Source: DASXUX01 sp036504595
GTDB taxonomy: Bacteria > Planctomycetota > SZUA-567 > H5-PLA8
Assembly (NCBI GenBank): GCA_036504595.1
Contig: DASXUX010000042.1
Span: 310,001 to 374,000, forward strand
Reading direction: 5' to 3'
DNA: 64,000 nucleotides
The notes under the pieces were generated by a model. It was not told the origin of the DNA, searched no databases, and was given only the letters and a program-made list of their open reading frames with translations. Both the position numbers and the translations under genes were made by a program. This document shows, piece after piece, positions 48,101 to 63,100 of this stretch. The first letter of the stretch is position 1. Every line of letters starts with the position of its first letter.

Positions 48101-51100
48101 CCCTCAACAAACTGGGAACCGGCACCTTGTACATCAGTCCGGCAGGAATCAGCGCCGTCGTCACGACCGCTGGGAGCACCAGCAGTTTCACCGCCTCCGG
48201 TTTGGTCAACCAGTCTTCACTTGTCGGAATGTCGCTGATCATGACCAGCGGCGCGGCCAGCGGGCAGGTGCGGCCCATCAGCAATTTCATTCCGGGAACT
48301 GGCGCGGTGACTGTCAACCCAGCGTTTGGCGTGGCGCCGGCTCTGAACGACACGTTCACCATCTCGGCGCCGGCTAGCAACTACACGGGGCTGACAAATG
48401 TCAACGCCGGCGTCCTTCAGGTGAACGGCACCACCGGTTGGATCCCGAGCGATGTCGTGGTCAATTCCGGCGGCACACTTTACATCGATGGCTCCGGCGG
48501 CCCGGGGATGCTCCCGCCGACCCATAACGTTCTCAACGATTCAGCCACGCTCACACTCAATGGCGGTACGCTTCGGCTGGATGCTCCGCTGAACGCGAAC
48601 CATACCGAGACGATCGGCACTCTGGCGCTGGGCGTCGGCAGCAGCACGATCCAAGTCAACGGTAACACGACGACCAATGCCAGCGGCCATGCAAGCATCA
48701 GTGTCAACAACTTTGCTCCTCCGACGAACGGCGGCACGTTGAATTTCCAGCGTTCCTTGACCGGCCAGCCGGCAGATGTCTCCCAGTTGTTCCTGGGCTT
48801 GGGCAACGCGATGATGCCGTATGCGACTGTGATCACCAACGGCATCTCGGCGCCGGCAAAGCACGATGCGGTTCTGGGCGTCGTGCCGGATAGCGGACCG
48901 ACGACCTACTTCACCGTTGCCGCGGGTAATTGGGGTTCGGCGGCCACGTGGAATCTGGGCGTGCCGCCAGCGGGTTCTGACGTCACCATCCGCCATAACG
49001 TGACGCTTGCGGACGCGAACGGCCTGAGCATCGATGCGGCCGTCAACTCCGTCACCTTCGACCAGATCGCCGGGTCGATCGCGCCGGTGGGAATGGGCCT
49101 GGTGGGCACGCTGACGGTCAACAGCGGCTCTGTTCGAGCTCTGCCGGTTGGCAGCAACGTTTCGATCAGTACTCAACTCCGGTTCCCGCCGGGTGTGCCG
49201 GGTTCTTTCCTTGTGCTTGGCGCGGGAACTTTGACGATCGGCAACACGTATGTGTACGGAAATCTGAGCGGCGCCATTACCGGCAACGCGGGTTTTGTAA
49301 AGAGCAGCGGCGCCCCGCCGGCGACGTCTGGCGCGCTGGTGCTTAACGGGTACAGCGCGAACTTGAGCGGCACGGTGACGCTGGAAAGCGGCGCGATTAC
49401 CATCGACAGCGACAACGCTCTGGGAAGCGGCACGCTGGTGATCCAAGCCGGGCTGTTGCAGCCGAATCAGGTGACACGCACCGTCTCCAACAATATCAGC
49501 GCCATGGGCGATTTCACGCTGGCCTCCCCGACGAACATGAATCTGGTGCTGGCTGGCACCACGACACTGTATAATGGAGACCGCATCCTTACCTTCAATA
49601 CCGGCAACAACGCCGCCGTCGTGTTCAACGGTAAGATCCAGAACGATTCGGACATTCTGCCCACGCCACCGTCTGGGTCTGCGCCGCGCAGTCTGTCCTC
49701 GGCGGGCACAGGCTTCTTCATTTTGAACGCCAGCAACACGTTTGGCTCGGCTGTTCAGCAAAAAGGCCTGGTCATCACCGCAGGGAACACGATCGGCATT
49801 GGTAACGACAATGCGCTCGGCGGCGGCCCGCTGACCATCAACGCTGGATTCACGATTCTGGCTCAGGGCGGCACGCGCACTCTCGCCAACAACATTCTTG
49901 CCAGCGCTGACATGACGGTCGCCGGGAACTGCAATCTGATCCTCAACGGGACGTATCTGCTAAACAATGGCAACCGCACTATCAACGTCGTACAGGGCGT
50001 AACCTGCACCATCAACGGCGTGGTTTCGGGCAGATACCGACTGCAGAAGGGCAACAACGGTGAATTGGCGCTGACGAATGCCAACTTGATGGGCGGCGAC
50101 GACGGCAACAACATCAGCCTGCAATTCAACGGCGGTATTATTACTGCGGGCCATCCGCTTGCGTTTGGGCCCGGCTCAATCAATGTGCAGAGCGGCACAA
50201 CGGGGGAAATCCGGACGACCGGCGCGAACCTCACGCTGAATAATGGTTTGATCATCCAGGCCACGCCGCTCTTCTTCTGCACCGGAAACAGCGGCAACAT
50301 CGAATGGACGCGCCCCGGACGTATCGGCCGCCAGAACGACGTGATGCTTTGGGCTGCCGGACCGTACGCGTTCTCAGTGCCGGCCGGAAAGACGGTCACC
50401 TTTAACGGCATCGGAATGCAAGGGAACAATACAGCGTCTGCGTTCACCAAAGATGGCTTGGGCACGATGCTCATTAAGGGTCCGAGCATGTACAGCGGCG
50501 CGACTGTTGTGCAGAATGGCACGCTGTACTTGCAGGGCGACGCCGCGACGCTGGCCACGTTCGCCATCTCCATCGCCGCTGGAGCGACGATGGAATACAC
50601 CAGCGACGGGACGCTCAACCCCGATCGCATCCCGGATATCGCGCCGCTCACGTTGACCAACGGCACCCTGCGCATGACGGCGTCGCCGAACATCAACCGC
50701 ACCGAAAACGTGGGCGCGATCACCGTGAACGCGCCGGGCGTGAGCACGATCGACCTGGTGTCGAACGGGACAGGCGTCTGCGCGTTGTCTTCCAGCAGCG
50801 CCGTGACGATCAATGGCGCTTCGTACTTGAACTTCACGCGCCGCACGCAAAACGCTGGCGATACCGCCACGTCCCACTTGATCTTTAACGGGCAGGCCGC
50901 GGGCGCGGTGGCCAAGGCGAACGTCAATGGCGCTCCGGGCAGCTACGACACGGCCCTGATGCCGGATGGATTTGTGAACGGCCTTGTGCTGACCACCGGC
51001 GCGACGGTGTTTACCAGCGTTGCCAGCGGTGACTGGACGACGGCGGGAACATGGGACAAGGGCGCCTTGCCCAACCCGGCTGGCGCTATTGTTGTCGTCA

Positions 51101-54100
51101 AGCACAACGTGAAGATTACGGCCGCGGGAGTGCCATCCACACCGATCTCCATTACGTTGCAACAAGGCGGCAGCTTGTACACCGATGCCGGGCCGCGAAC
51201 GCTGCCCGTGGGCGCGGGCGGGATTCTCGTCGCTGACGGCGTGACCACATCGATCGGCAACGCTGCGGGCGGAATCAACCAACTGAACGTCGATTTCGGC
51301 GCCAGCGCGGGCATCATCAATACTGGAACAGGCAGCCTGACCATCGGCAATGTGATCACCGGCACCAATGGCTTGAACAAATACGGCGCAGGAACGTTGA
51401 CGCTCGCGACCACAACGCCGAGCACCTACAGCGGCGGCATCAATATCTACAGCGGCGTGCTGAGCGTCTCTGATGATGGCCAGCTCGGCGCGCTCTCTAA
51501 CGCGGTCAACCTTCTGGGCGGCGCCGTCGGCGGCACGCTGCGTGTCAGCGCCAGCTTCACGTGCAACCACGTCATCAACACGAACGGGACGGTCGATACA
51601 CCGGCCGGGGTGACGCTCACGATGAACGCCGCGTTGAGCCCGTTGGCCACCGGCGCGGACACGATCTATGTGGACGAGGCGCTTCCGGGCGGGGCGGTGA
51701 GTTCGGTCGTTACGGCCACGGATGAACCCATGGTGCTCTTATCCTACGCCTCGCTGGGTGTGCCGGCTTGTCCGAGCGGTGGAACCTACGGCCACACCAA
51801 CACCTACCATGCGGGTGCAGGTCTGTACCAGCACAACTTCCAGAACGCCACGACGAAGGTGACCGTCGGGACAACGAACACATTCTTCTGCTACGCGTGG
51901 CTCGACCCGAACGATCCGCCCAGTGAAATCATGATGCAGTGGCAGGACGATGGCGGTGCCTGGAACTACCGGGCCTATTGGGGCAGCAATGTCATTCGCT
52001 GGGGCACCGATGCGACTGCGCAGCGGCGCTACATGGGACCACTGCCTCCTTTGGGACAGTGGGTGCGCCTGGAAGTGCCGTGCAGCCAATTGATCGGAGC
52101 CTCGACGACGTTTAAGGGCTGGGCGTTCGTCCAGCAGAATGGCAGAGTGGTCTGGGACCGCGCTGGATATTCGACCATCTCCGGAATCGATCCGGGGCCG
52201 TTGACTAAAATCGGCGGCGGCACACTCACGCTGCGGGCGAACACGGTCCGGACTGGAATCACCTACATCAACGCCGGCACCGTACGATGTGAGACAGGTT
52301 TGGCCTTGGGCGTGAACGGCATCGATTACGTCGGCAACGGCTCGGCGCCCACGACTTTGGAAGTGGCTGACGGCGTGACGATCCTCCGTCCGATGTGGCT
52401 GGATAACGCCTCGAAACTGCGCGGCGTGGGCTGGTGCGGAAGCGCCGGCAAAATGACCGTCGTCAGGAACGCGGTGGTCACCTTTGAACACTTCGCCAAC
52501 GTCAACAGCGATTACTTCAGCATCACAGGCGACCTGCATAGCCAGACCGATCGCACGGATCCCTCCGCGCAGATCTTGGTCAATGCCGGCGCAAACGGCG
52601 GCAATGGACGAATTTACATCTTCAATCAGAATAACGGCAACTACGCCGGTACTTGGCAGATCAACTCCGGCATTTGCCACGCCGGCAACGACAACGCATT
52701 CGGCGACAACAACCCGTATCCGAACTATGCCACTGTGAACGCTGGCGCCATGCTGCTGCTGCAGACTGGAAATCTCCGCACGCCGGTAATTTTGAACGGC
52801 GGCAGCATGGCTGCCACCAATGCCAATTACGGCCTTACGATGAACAACCTCCAGGGCGGCTTCAGCTACGGCAGCGTGCCCAACTTGCTGGTGCAGGCCC
52901 CGTCAACGATCCGCTGCGAAGATCCATTGATGCCGGGCCTCCAGCGATACATCTGGGTTCAGTACAAAGTCTCCGGCACAGCGCCGCTGACGGTCACCGG
53001 CATTGACGGCAGTGGCGCATTCCAGATGGTCAGCGCCCTCAACGATTATTCCGGCACGATCTATGTGCCAACGTTCGGCTATCTGCAAGCACAGCTCCAG
53101 AGCACTGGAAACTATAACGTCGGGACGCTGGGACAGGCAACCGTCGTGCTGCAAGGCGGCTTGCTGGAACTGCTGGCGCAGGGCGCGGCCAATAATGCGC
53201 TGGTGAGCTACCCCAACGACGTCATCGTGCAAGACTCCGTTCCGGTCAACGGCATCGCCACGCATTCGCGCATCAACGTGAACCGCCAGGGCGGCGCTTA
53301 CACCGGCGTGATTCAGCAACTGCGCAACCTGACGATGGGTTCGCAGGTTTTGGACACCACCAACTCAGGGGGAAACGGATTCAACCTGGCCTTTGGCGGT
53401 ACGACGACGTTGAACGGTGCGGCGGCATTCAACACGCTCAGCGCCGATGTGACCTTCTTCGGCAACATCACGGGTCCCGGCAGCTTGATGAAACAGGGCG
53501 GCCTGGCCTATGGCGGTGGCCCGGGGTTGCTCGGTCAGTACTACTTCAACCAGACAGTCACGCCACCTGCGACGTTCATGCGCATTGATCCGCAGATCAA
53601 CTTCGTCTGGGGCGCACCGACCGGGCAACCGGGACTTGGCGTGACGGACCAGAATTACTCCGTGCGGTGGACCGGCCAGTTCTTGGCGACGACAAACGAA
53701 ATCTACACCTTCTACTGGCACACCGACGACGGTTGTGTCCTGATCGTGAACGGCCAGACCCTCGTGAACCAACTCGCTGCCGGGCCCCAGAACGCCAGCG
53801 GCGCGATGGCGGCCGCGTTCACGGCCGGAACCTGGTACAACATCGAGTTCCAGTTGCGCCAGGGCGCCGGTGGCGCGTACGCGGACCTGTCCTACAGCAC
53901 TCCGACGATCCCCAAGGCCGTTATCCCGCCGAACCTGTTGCGCACGCCGGCGATTAACGTCGGCACGCTGTACATGCGCAATCCGAGCAACGATTACGCC
54001 GGCAATACGGTGATCAATGGCGGCACGATTCAGATCGACGGTTCGCTGCCAACTTGCATTACGGCCAGTCCGAACATTTCAGTGAATGCCGACAGCATGC

Positions 54101-57100
54101 TATTTATCGATAGCTTCGGGTTGGCGCCCGCTTCTGAAAACCGTTTGCCGGCGGGCTGCAATGTGAGCGTGAATGGCGGAGCCTTCCGACTCGACGCCCC
54201 GTTGAACATTAACCGCACGCAAGCATTGCCCGTTCTGACCATCGGACCGCGCAATAGCACCCTCTATGCGACCGCCAACAGCAGCGATGGAGTCAATGGT
54301 GATGCGCGAGTTACGGCCGGCAGCGTCGTACGGGATCCCGCGGGATTCCTCAACTTCACGCGCGTGAAGTCCGGCACAGCGCCCTCACCGGTTTGGTCCA
54401 ACTTGTACTTAACTGGCCAAGCCGACGGTATGTTGCCTTACATCAGCGTGACCAACAATCCGGCGTACACAACGGCTCCGGGCGGCTACACCAGCATCGC
54501 CGGCGCTGAAGAAGACGGCGTGGTGCAGAATCTAGCCGCGCCAAGCAGCTATTATACGGTGCAGAACGGAAACTGGGCTGACACCAACGTCTGGGTCAAC
54601 GGCATTGTTCCGCCCATCAACGCGAACGTCTATATCCGCCATACGGTGACGCTGGCAAGTGCCAGCGGCGCGCCCGCGGATCAGGCCGTCGCGTCAGTCA
54701 CCTTCGACGCCGGCGGCACGGGTGTGATCCAGTCCGTGCTCGGTTCGAACAACACTCTGACCGTGAGCAGTGGCATGGTCTTGGTGTCCGGAACGACCAA
54801 CCCGACGATCACCTGTAATTTGAATTTCGGAACGGCCGTAGGCAGCTTCAGCTTCCTCACCAACCAGACGCTGACAGTGGGCGGCGTCGGAACTCTCGGC
54901 GATCTGGGCGGGGTGATCAGCGGAACGGCCGGTTTCAGCAAGGCCGGGACGGTCGGCACGTTGACGCTGAACTCCGCGAATACCGTCACGGGCAACGTGA
55001 AATTGGCTGGCGGCACGCTGAACATTGGCAACGACCAGGCCCTCGGCATTGTTGCCAACCCGCTGTTCATCTACGGCGGCACGCTGGCGCCGAGCGGCAA
55101 CGCGGGGCGCGGGTTAGCCAACCCGATCACGCTGGCTGGCGATTGCACTATCGCTGGTTACATGACGTTGAATGGTGCAATCACTCTCAGTGATGGCGAC
55201 CGGCTCGTCAACTTCAACGCCAACACGGTCGTCGTCAATGGCGTGGTACAGAATGACAGCATACCGCGCTCGTTGACTCGCGCCGGAAACGCCGTCGTGC
55301 AGTTCAACGCCGCCAATACCTTCGGTTCGGTGGCGCTGAATAAAGGCATGATCATCAGCAGTGGCATGGCGACTATTCTGGGCCATGACAATGCGCTGGG
55401 CGCCGGTGCCTGCACGCTGGTGGGCCCCTCGACCTTCCAATCCATCAACGGCACCCGCACAGTCGCGAACAGCTTCATTGTTGGCGGCGATTTCACGTTA
55501 GCCGGCATCTACGGATTCGTGTTGAATGGCAACCTTGCGTTGAATGCCGTGCGCAACTTCTACATCCCCGCCACGCTGCCCAATATGACGATCAACGGCG
55601 TGATCTTTGGAAATGCCGCTCACCCGGTCAAGCAGTCGGCCGGTGAACTGGTGCTCAATGGCCAGAACACGATGTCAGCCGCTTATGGCGCTTCGGCTAT
55701 CGACATCCTCGGCGGCATTGTGACGATCGGCGCCGACGATGTCGTTGACCCACAGACGGGTAACATCATCTCCGGTCCGCTGGGTGTGAACACCGTATAC
55801 ATCAGCGGCGGGCATCTGAAGATCAACGGGAACAGGACCGTCCACGCTACCATCCGCATGAACCAGGACTTTACGGTCTTTGGCAGCGGCACGTTGACGC
55901 TCGCCGGCTACAGTGGCAACCCGCAGTATGCCGGTGGTTTCACATACCAGCCGGCGCTGAGCATCTGGAGCGGCAACAACACAACTCGTACACTGACGCT
56001 TCCGCCCACGCTGACAGTGAAGTGCACCGGCCCTGTCAATGGATACAACGGCGGAATTACCACCAACAACGGACTCAACATTGCCGGCGGTGGAACGGTG
56101 ATCATGGCCGCGCCGGCGTCATACAGCGGCATGACGACGCTCCGGGCTGGCACGCTGCAGTTCAGCGGCGATACCGCGACGCTCGGCGGGCCGCTGACGA
56201 TCAACACGGGCACCAGCGTGGTGATCGACAACACAGGCACCGCCAGTGTCAGCCGCGTGCCAGACTGGGCCGATGTGATCTTCAACGGCGGCACGCTGAG
56301 CATGGCCTCGCCAACGAACGTCAGCCGCGTGGACACGATTGGCAACGTGAACTTCCTCAGCGGCGCAAGCACCATTGCGCTGGCGGCGGCCGGCACCGGC
56401 AACTGCCAGTTGATCATGGGCACCGCGAATGCACTGCCCAACCGCGCTCCGGGCGCGACCTTCAACTTCGTGCGGACCAACGCGGCCGGAAGCGCCAATC
56501 TGTTCTTCTCGAAGGGCGTCGATACGACTTATGTGCCCTTCGCGACCGTCAACGGCAACGTCGCCGTCTACAACGGCAACGGAACAGCCGGGCTAGGATT
56601 GACCGATGGCTCCAGCACTTCGCGCGTGACATTGGCGGACGGGGATTGGAACGCGGCTGGAACATGGGTTGGCGGGCTTCCGATTCCAGATAGCACCGCG
56701 CACGTGATCGTTCGGCACGCCGTTACGCTGTCGGGGAATCAATCGGCCAAGTCTATTACCTTCGATGTGGACAGTCACACAACAGGCACGTACGGCATCA
56801 CGTCTGTGGCGCCACAAACACTGACGGTGGCCAGCGGCACGATCATAGCGACCGGCGCGGTCGCGCCGGTCATCGGCGTGAACCTGGCGTTGGGCGCCAA
56901 CGCCGAGTGGGCCATCAACCAGCAGAGCGCCGGGCAACTGTCGATCACTGGAAACATCAGCGGCGGTACCTACGCGGTTCCCAAAGCGCTGCACTATACG
57001 TTTGATGAAGCTGTGGGCGCGGTCTCTGCGGCCGATGCGTCCGGCAATGGGAATTCTGCTACGGTCAATGGGGCGGTCACGTCAGGGGGCGCAGGCCAGA

Positions 57101-60100
57101 TCGGCAACGCCTTCACCTTTGCCGGTGGCACGCTTAGCGCTCCGAACTTTACCTGGACGCCCGGGAGTCCGGTCACGGTGTCTTTCTGGAATTACGTCAC
57201 CTCGACCACCGCCAACCAGAACGTGAACTTTGGCATGGGCCCCGGCGGGACTGTGGGCTATGGCGGGCGATTCCAGAGTCACTGCCCGTGGACGGATGGC
57301 AAGATCTACTGGGACTATGGCAGCAGTGGCGGCATCGGCCGGTTGACAGCGACTTATCCAGCGGCCAACCAGTGGGTGCACATCGCTCTCGTTTCAGCCG
57401 GAGCTGGCGGCAACTTCCAGGGAATTTATGTGAATGGCGTGTTGGTGTCGGCTGTCAACGTTTCGACGGCGCCAACCTTCTTGAATCCAGGCCTCTTCAT
57501 CGGCACGTCGGGTGAGGTTGGTGCGACCAAGTTCACCGGCAGCATGGACGATTTCCGCATTTACAGCCGCGTTCTTTCTTCCGCTGAAATCGCACAGTTG
57601 GCGGCGATGAGTGAACCGACAGGCGGCGGCTTGAACAAGTCCGGTTCGGGCGCCTTGGCTCTTTCTGGCAACAACACGTACACCCCCAGCACAACGATCT
57701 CCGGCGGGTCCATTTTGCTGAACGCGCTGAGCGATGCGCCGCTGGGCGTCCCCACCAATCCAGTGAACCTGAACGGCGGAACGCTGGCCGTCGCCAACAC
57801 GATGTCGAGCTCGCGCACGATCAACCTGAACAGCACTGGCCCGACCAGCGGCACTATCGACGTCGCCGCCGGGCAGACGTTCACGCTGCTTGCGCCCATC
57901 GGCAGCACGGCCATCAACGCGAATACGGTGATCTCGGCTGTTACAACGGCCAACAACACCACGACCTGGACGGCGGCCAATATCGCCAACCAATGTACTG
58001 ACACCATGCTCGGCGCGGCGTTGACGTTTACCGGCGGCACGGCGGCAAATCTCGGCCAGACGCGCATCGTCAGTGGCATCGCGGTGACCACGGGTGTCCT
58101 CACGGTGAACGCCGGTTTCCCGGCCACCCCAGCCGTAAACGACTCGTTCATTATTCGCCAGGTGCCCGGCGCGCTCGTCAAGACCAACTCGGGAGTACTC
58201 AGCGTCCAATCGGGCGCCAGCAGCTTTGTCTGCAACACGATCGTAAATGGCGGCATGCTCGAAGTGCCGACGCTGGCGGCTGGGTCGGTCTTCGGCGTGG
58301 GCACCGTGACGGTGAACAACAATGGCGTTCTGCAGGCCGACAACCCGACCGGCAACCTCTTCTTCACCAACAATATTTTCCTTAATAACTCGGCCATCAT
58401 ACAGGGGACGGGCTACGCCGGGCCTGCATTGAACGGCCCATACAACGGCACGATCACCTTGGGCTGGGGAGCCAACGTGACCTTCAACACGCTCAACGCG
58501 GGCGATGTGTTGCGCTATCAGGGCGTCATCAGCGGCGGCGGAAACGGCGCCACGGTAACGATCACGGGCCCCGGCATCACAATGTTCCAGGCCGGCAATA
58601 CGTATACGGCTCCGACAACGGTGACCAGCAACTCCACCTTGTTCGTCAACAACGCCAATGGCTGCGGCGATGCCAACAACAATGTGACCGTTAATGCCAA
58701 TGCAACGGTCGTCAACAACGGCGTTACGGTTCCGAACCCGTTCACACTGGCCGGCGGCACGCTGACTCCGGCTGGTGGCACTTCGACTTACAGCGGCACG
58801 CCGATCAACATCGTCGGGCCGCAGCCCTCCACTTTCAGCACTGTGACCAAGTGGGCCGGCTGGACCACCTACCCGCTGCAGATCAGCGGCCTTATCACGG
58901 GCAGCGGACCGCTGAATATTGCTCCGAACGCCACTAACTCGGTAGTGACTCTCAGCAGTCCGCTGAACAGCTATAGCGGCACCCTCACCATTCCGCAGAC
59001 TGCCATTTTGCAGGCCGCGGTGGGTGGAGCGCTGGGGCAGAGCACCACGCCGGCCACGGTGAACCTGGCTGGTGGTCAGCTCAATCTGCGCAGCGATTTG
59101 CCGGTGGCGTTCAATGCGAACGTGACTGTCAGTGCGAACTCGGTCATCAACATCGACCGTGCCGCCGCCAACAGCCGCAACATGTTGTCACTGGGCGGGC
59201 TCACTATCGGCTCGCAGAACCTGACGGTCATGAACAACGCAGGCAATCTCTACGAACTGAGTTTCCTGAACGCGTCAACACTGACGGGCAATGCCACGAT
59301 CAGCCCCGTCAATGCCAACGTGACCATCGCCGGCCCGATTGGCGGCGCCTTCCCGCTGCAGAAGACCGGCAGCGCAACGCTCACCCTGTCCGCGGCCAAC
59401 ACCTATACTGGCGATACGATTGTGACCGGTGGCACGCTGAAGCTCAATGGTGCTACGGGCCGGCTGGCCGGAAATGTCGTGGTCAATGGCGGCGCGATCT
59501 TTGCGATTGACGGCACGCCAGGGGCCGACATCGACCGCATCCCGGATACGGCCAGGCTGACGCTCAATGGCGGCAGTTTCCTGATGCAGGCTCCTCCGTC
59601 CACCCACCGAACCGAAACGATTCAAGACTTGGTGCTGAGCGGGTCCAGCACACTCTCTCTGCAAGCGAACGGCACAGGGAATGCGCAGCTTACGGCGAAG
59701 ACTCTGACGCAGAACGGCGGCACGCTGGCCTTCTATCGGACCTTCAGCGGAACCAATCAGGCCAATTTGTTCCTCAATCCGGAGCCGTCCTTACCGGCGG
59801 ACTATCCATACATTACGGTCCTTGAGCCGGCCACGACCGGAACGGGCACCTATGTTGCCGGCATCACGCCGGGCAGCGGCATCGTGGCAAACCCGGCGCC
59901 TGCCGGCGGGTACACGTACACCTCGGCGGCCACCGGCAACTGGGATGTCGCGGCGAATTGGACCTCCGTGCCGCCGGGCGGCACGTATCCCGGACCGAAC
60001 GACAACGTCGTCATCCGCGGCAACGATACGATCACTCTGAATGGCAACCGGACGATCAAGGAACTGACCTTCCTCTCCGCGGCGACGAATGCCTCCGCGT

Positions 60101-63100
60101 CGGGCAAGGTGACCGCCGCTCAGGATGCCAGCCACTTCGCGGCGGCGGGCGTGTCCGACTCGCTCGCCGGCCAGTACCTGGCGATGACCAGCGGCGCGGC
60201 GGCAGGACAGGCGCAGCAGATTCAGACGCTCAGTTCCGGAGCGGTCACGCTGGCGGCAGCGTTCAGTGCAGCACCGGCGGCCGGCGACACCTTCGTCATT
60301 GTGCCGACGACGGTCACGACGGCCGGGGACATGACCGGGTTCAGTTCGGACGCATTTATAAACCTGCCGGTTTCGCCCGTCGGCCAGTACATCACGATGC
60401 TCAGCGGCACGGCGAAGAACCAGACCGTTGCGATCAGCGCTTATACGGCCGGGACCGGCAGCATCACTGTCAACCCGTCATACAATACCAACGTCCCGGC
60501 TGCCGGGGACCTGTTTGTCATCACGCAGCAGAGCGGCATTGTTGGCAGCAACATCCTGACGGTCAGCAGCGGCACGGTGCAAGTCAATCCGCCGACGGTT
60601 GGCGGCGGTTTGCGCGGCGACTACTACACGGGCATGAACTTCGCGACGTACCAGGGTATGCGCCTGGATCCGCTCGTGAAGTTCGATACCGCCTATGCAA
60701 ACAACTTCATGCAGGTCGGCGCGATCGTGGGCTTGACGGCCGGGGCTCAGCCAACGAACTTCAGCGTCATCTGGACCGGTTATGTGCAGGCGGATTACTC
60801 CGATACCTACACCTTCTATTTCCTTTCGGACGATGGCGGCAGACTCTTCATCAACAACCAGATCGTTGGTGATATGTACCAACAGGGCGGAAACCAGGTT
60901 TGCGGCGGTCCGGTGGCACTGCAGGCCGGCGTCAAATATCCGATTCGCATAGAGATGTACCAGAACACCGGTGGCGGTCAGGCGGGCCTGTTCTGGAGCA
61001 GCATCAACCAGACCGCCGGTCTGACAGTTCCTGTGCCGGGCTCCAACATGTACCCGGCGGCTGGCCCAATCACGCTGTCCAACCTCAACCTGGGCGGGGG
61101 CAGCGCGGCGTCCATTGGGAATAACGGCGCTGGCGTGCTGACCGTCGCCGGATCGGTCACTGGAACGCCAGCCAATGGCTTGACCGTTGGCGGGGCGGGC
61201 ACTGTCGTGTTGTCCGGCGCGAACACTTACACGGGCGGGACGACATTGAGCAGCGGCACGCTGCTGCTGGGCAACACCACGGCATTGGGCGCGGGCACTC
61301 TGACGATCCGCGGCGGCATCCTTGGTGCCGGTGGACCGAACGTTGCGCCGGCGAACAACATTGTGGCGAATGCTGATTTCTATCTGGCGAACACCGGTTA
61401 TCCACTCGTGCTGTCGGGCAACATGCTGCTGACGGGCAACCGTATCGTTTATGCGAACAACCACTGGGGATTGGCGAACTTTACGGGCGTGATCTCGGAT
61501 GGCGGAGCCGGTTATTCGTTCACCAAGGCTGGCGGCGCCAACATCATGCTCAGCGGCGCCAGCACGTATGGCGGAAGCACCAACATTCTCGCCTCTTACG
61601 GCGCATCGGCTGGCGCGCCCTATGCCAATGGCGCCGGCAAGTTGCTGCTGGGCAGAACGAACGCGTTGCCAATTGGGACGACCGTTAACATTCAAACGGC
61701 ATACAACGCGACCAACACGACGCCGCAGTTCGATCTGAACGGCTATGATCAGGCGGTCGCGTCTATTGGCTTGATCGCTGGCCCGGTGTCGCAAGCCATC
61801 GGCCTGGTTTCAGCGCCGTACAATCTCGGTGCTGCCAACTACACTCCGGCGCCTCAGAACAGCATCATCACTAATAGCAGTTTATCGGCCATCAGTACGT
61901 TGACCCTGAACCTGGCGTCCTCTTGTTCCTTTGCTGGCGCGATCACGAGCAAGGTGGCGCTGGTCAAGAACGGCCCCGGTACGCTGTCGCTGGTTTCCAA
62001 CAACTTCAACAACTACTCAGGCCAGACGACGATCAACCAGGGCACCATCAACACTCCGGAGCCTAATGGACTGTCCGCGAACTCGATCGTCGTCGTCAAT
62101 CCCGGCACAACGCTCGACTGTCTGGGCAACTTCAACACCGTCGGTGGACTGGTCATGAACGCGGGCTTGGTCACCACCGGTGTTGGCACGCTGACGCTCA
62201 ATGGGGATGTCGTCGCGACTCAAGTCGGCGGCGTGCCGGCGACGATCAACGGCATGCTGACCGTCGGAGTGACCCGCACTTTCACCGTCAACAGCGGCGG
62301 CGCGGGAACCGACTTGCTGCTCAACGCGATCGTTACAGGGGCGGGCGGCATCAATAAGAACAACAACGGCGTGATGAAACTGAGAACTGATAACCAGTTC
62401 ACGGGGACAACGACCGTCAATGGCGGCATTCTGAGCCTCGACGGCAATCTGGGAACGATTGCGTCGTCCACAGCCATAGTCGTCAATTTCGGCGGGACGC
62501 TCGACATCGATAACACCGGTGGTGGCGGACCGATTCGCGGCCGGATTTCGGATGCCGCGACGCTCACCATGAACGGCGGAACGCTGAGCATGACGGCGCC
62601 GAACAATACGAATCGGGCCGAGACCATCGGCGCCGTGACGTTCAATAGCGGAGCCAGCACCATCGCGCTGACGGCGGCGGGAACCGGAACCTGTCAGTTG
62701 ACGCTTGGGTCCGGCGCGTTGCCTCCCCGCAACAGCAATTCGTCCTTTAACGTCGTCCGCACGAGCGCCACGGGAACGGCAAACCTGTTCTTCAGCGGCG
62801 GCGTGAACGGCACGCTGATTCCGTATGCAACGGTCAATGGTGTGGCTTCGATTTACAATGGCAACGGCGCCGCGGGCCAGGGCCTGATCGAGAACTATGG
62901 CGGCACGCTCATTACCAAGCAGGACGGCGACTGGAACAGCGGCACCAGTTGGCTGGGCGGCGTCGCGCCGTCGGTGTTGGGCACCGACAACGTGATTGTG
63001 CGCCACTCCATGACGCTGCTCGGTGCAGGCGCGGCGAACTCGATTTCCTTTGATCGTGACAATCATATCGCCGGCACCTACGGCATCACCGCTGCCGCCG

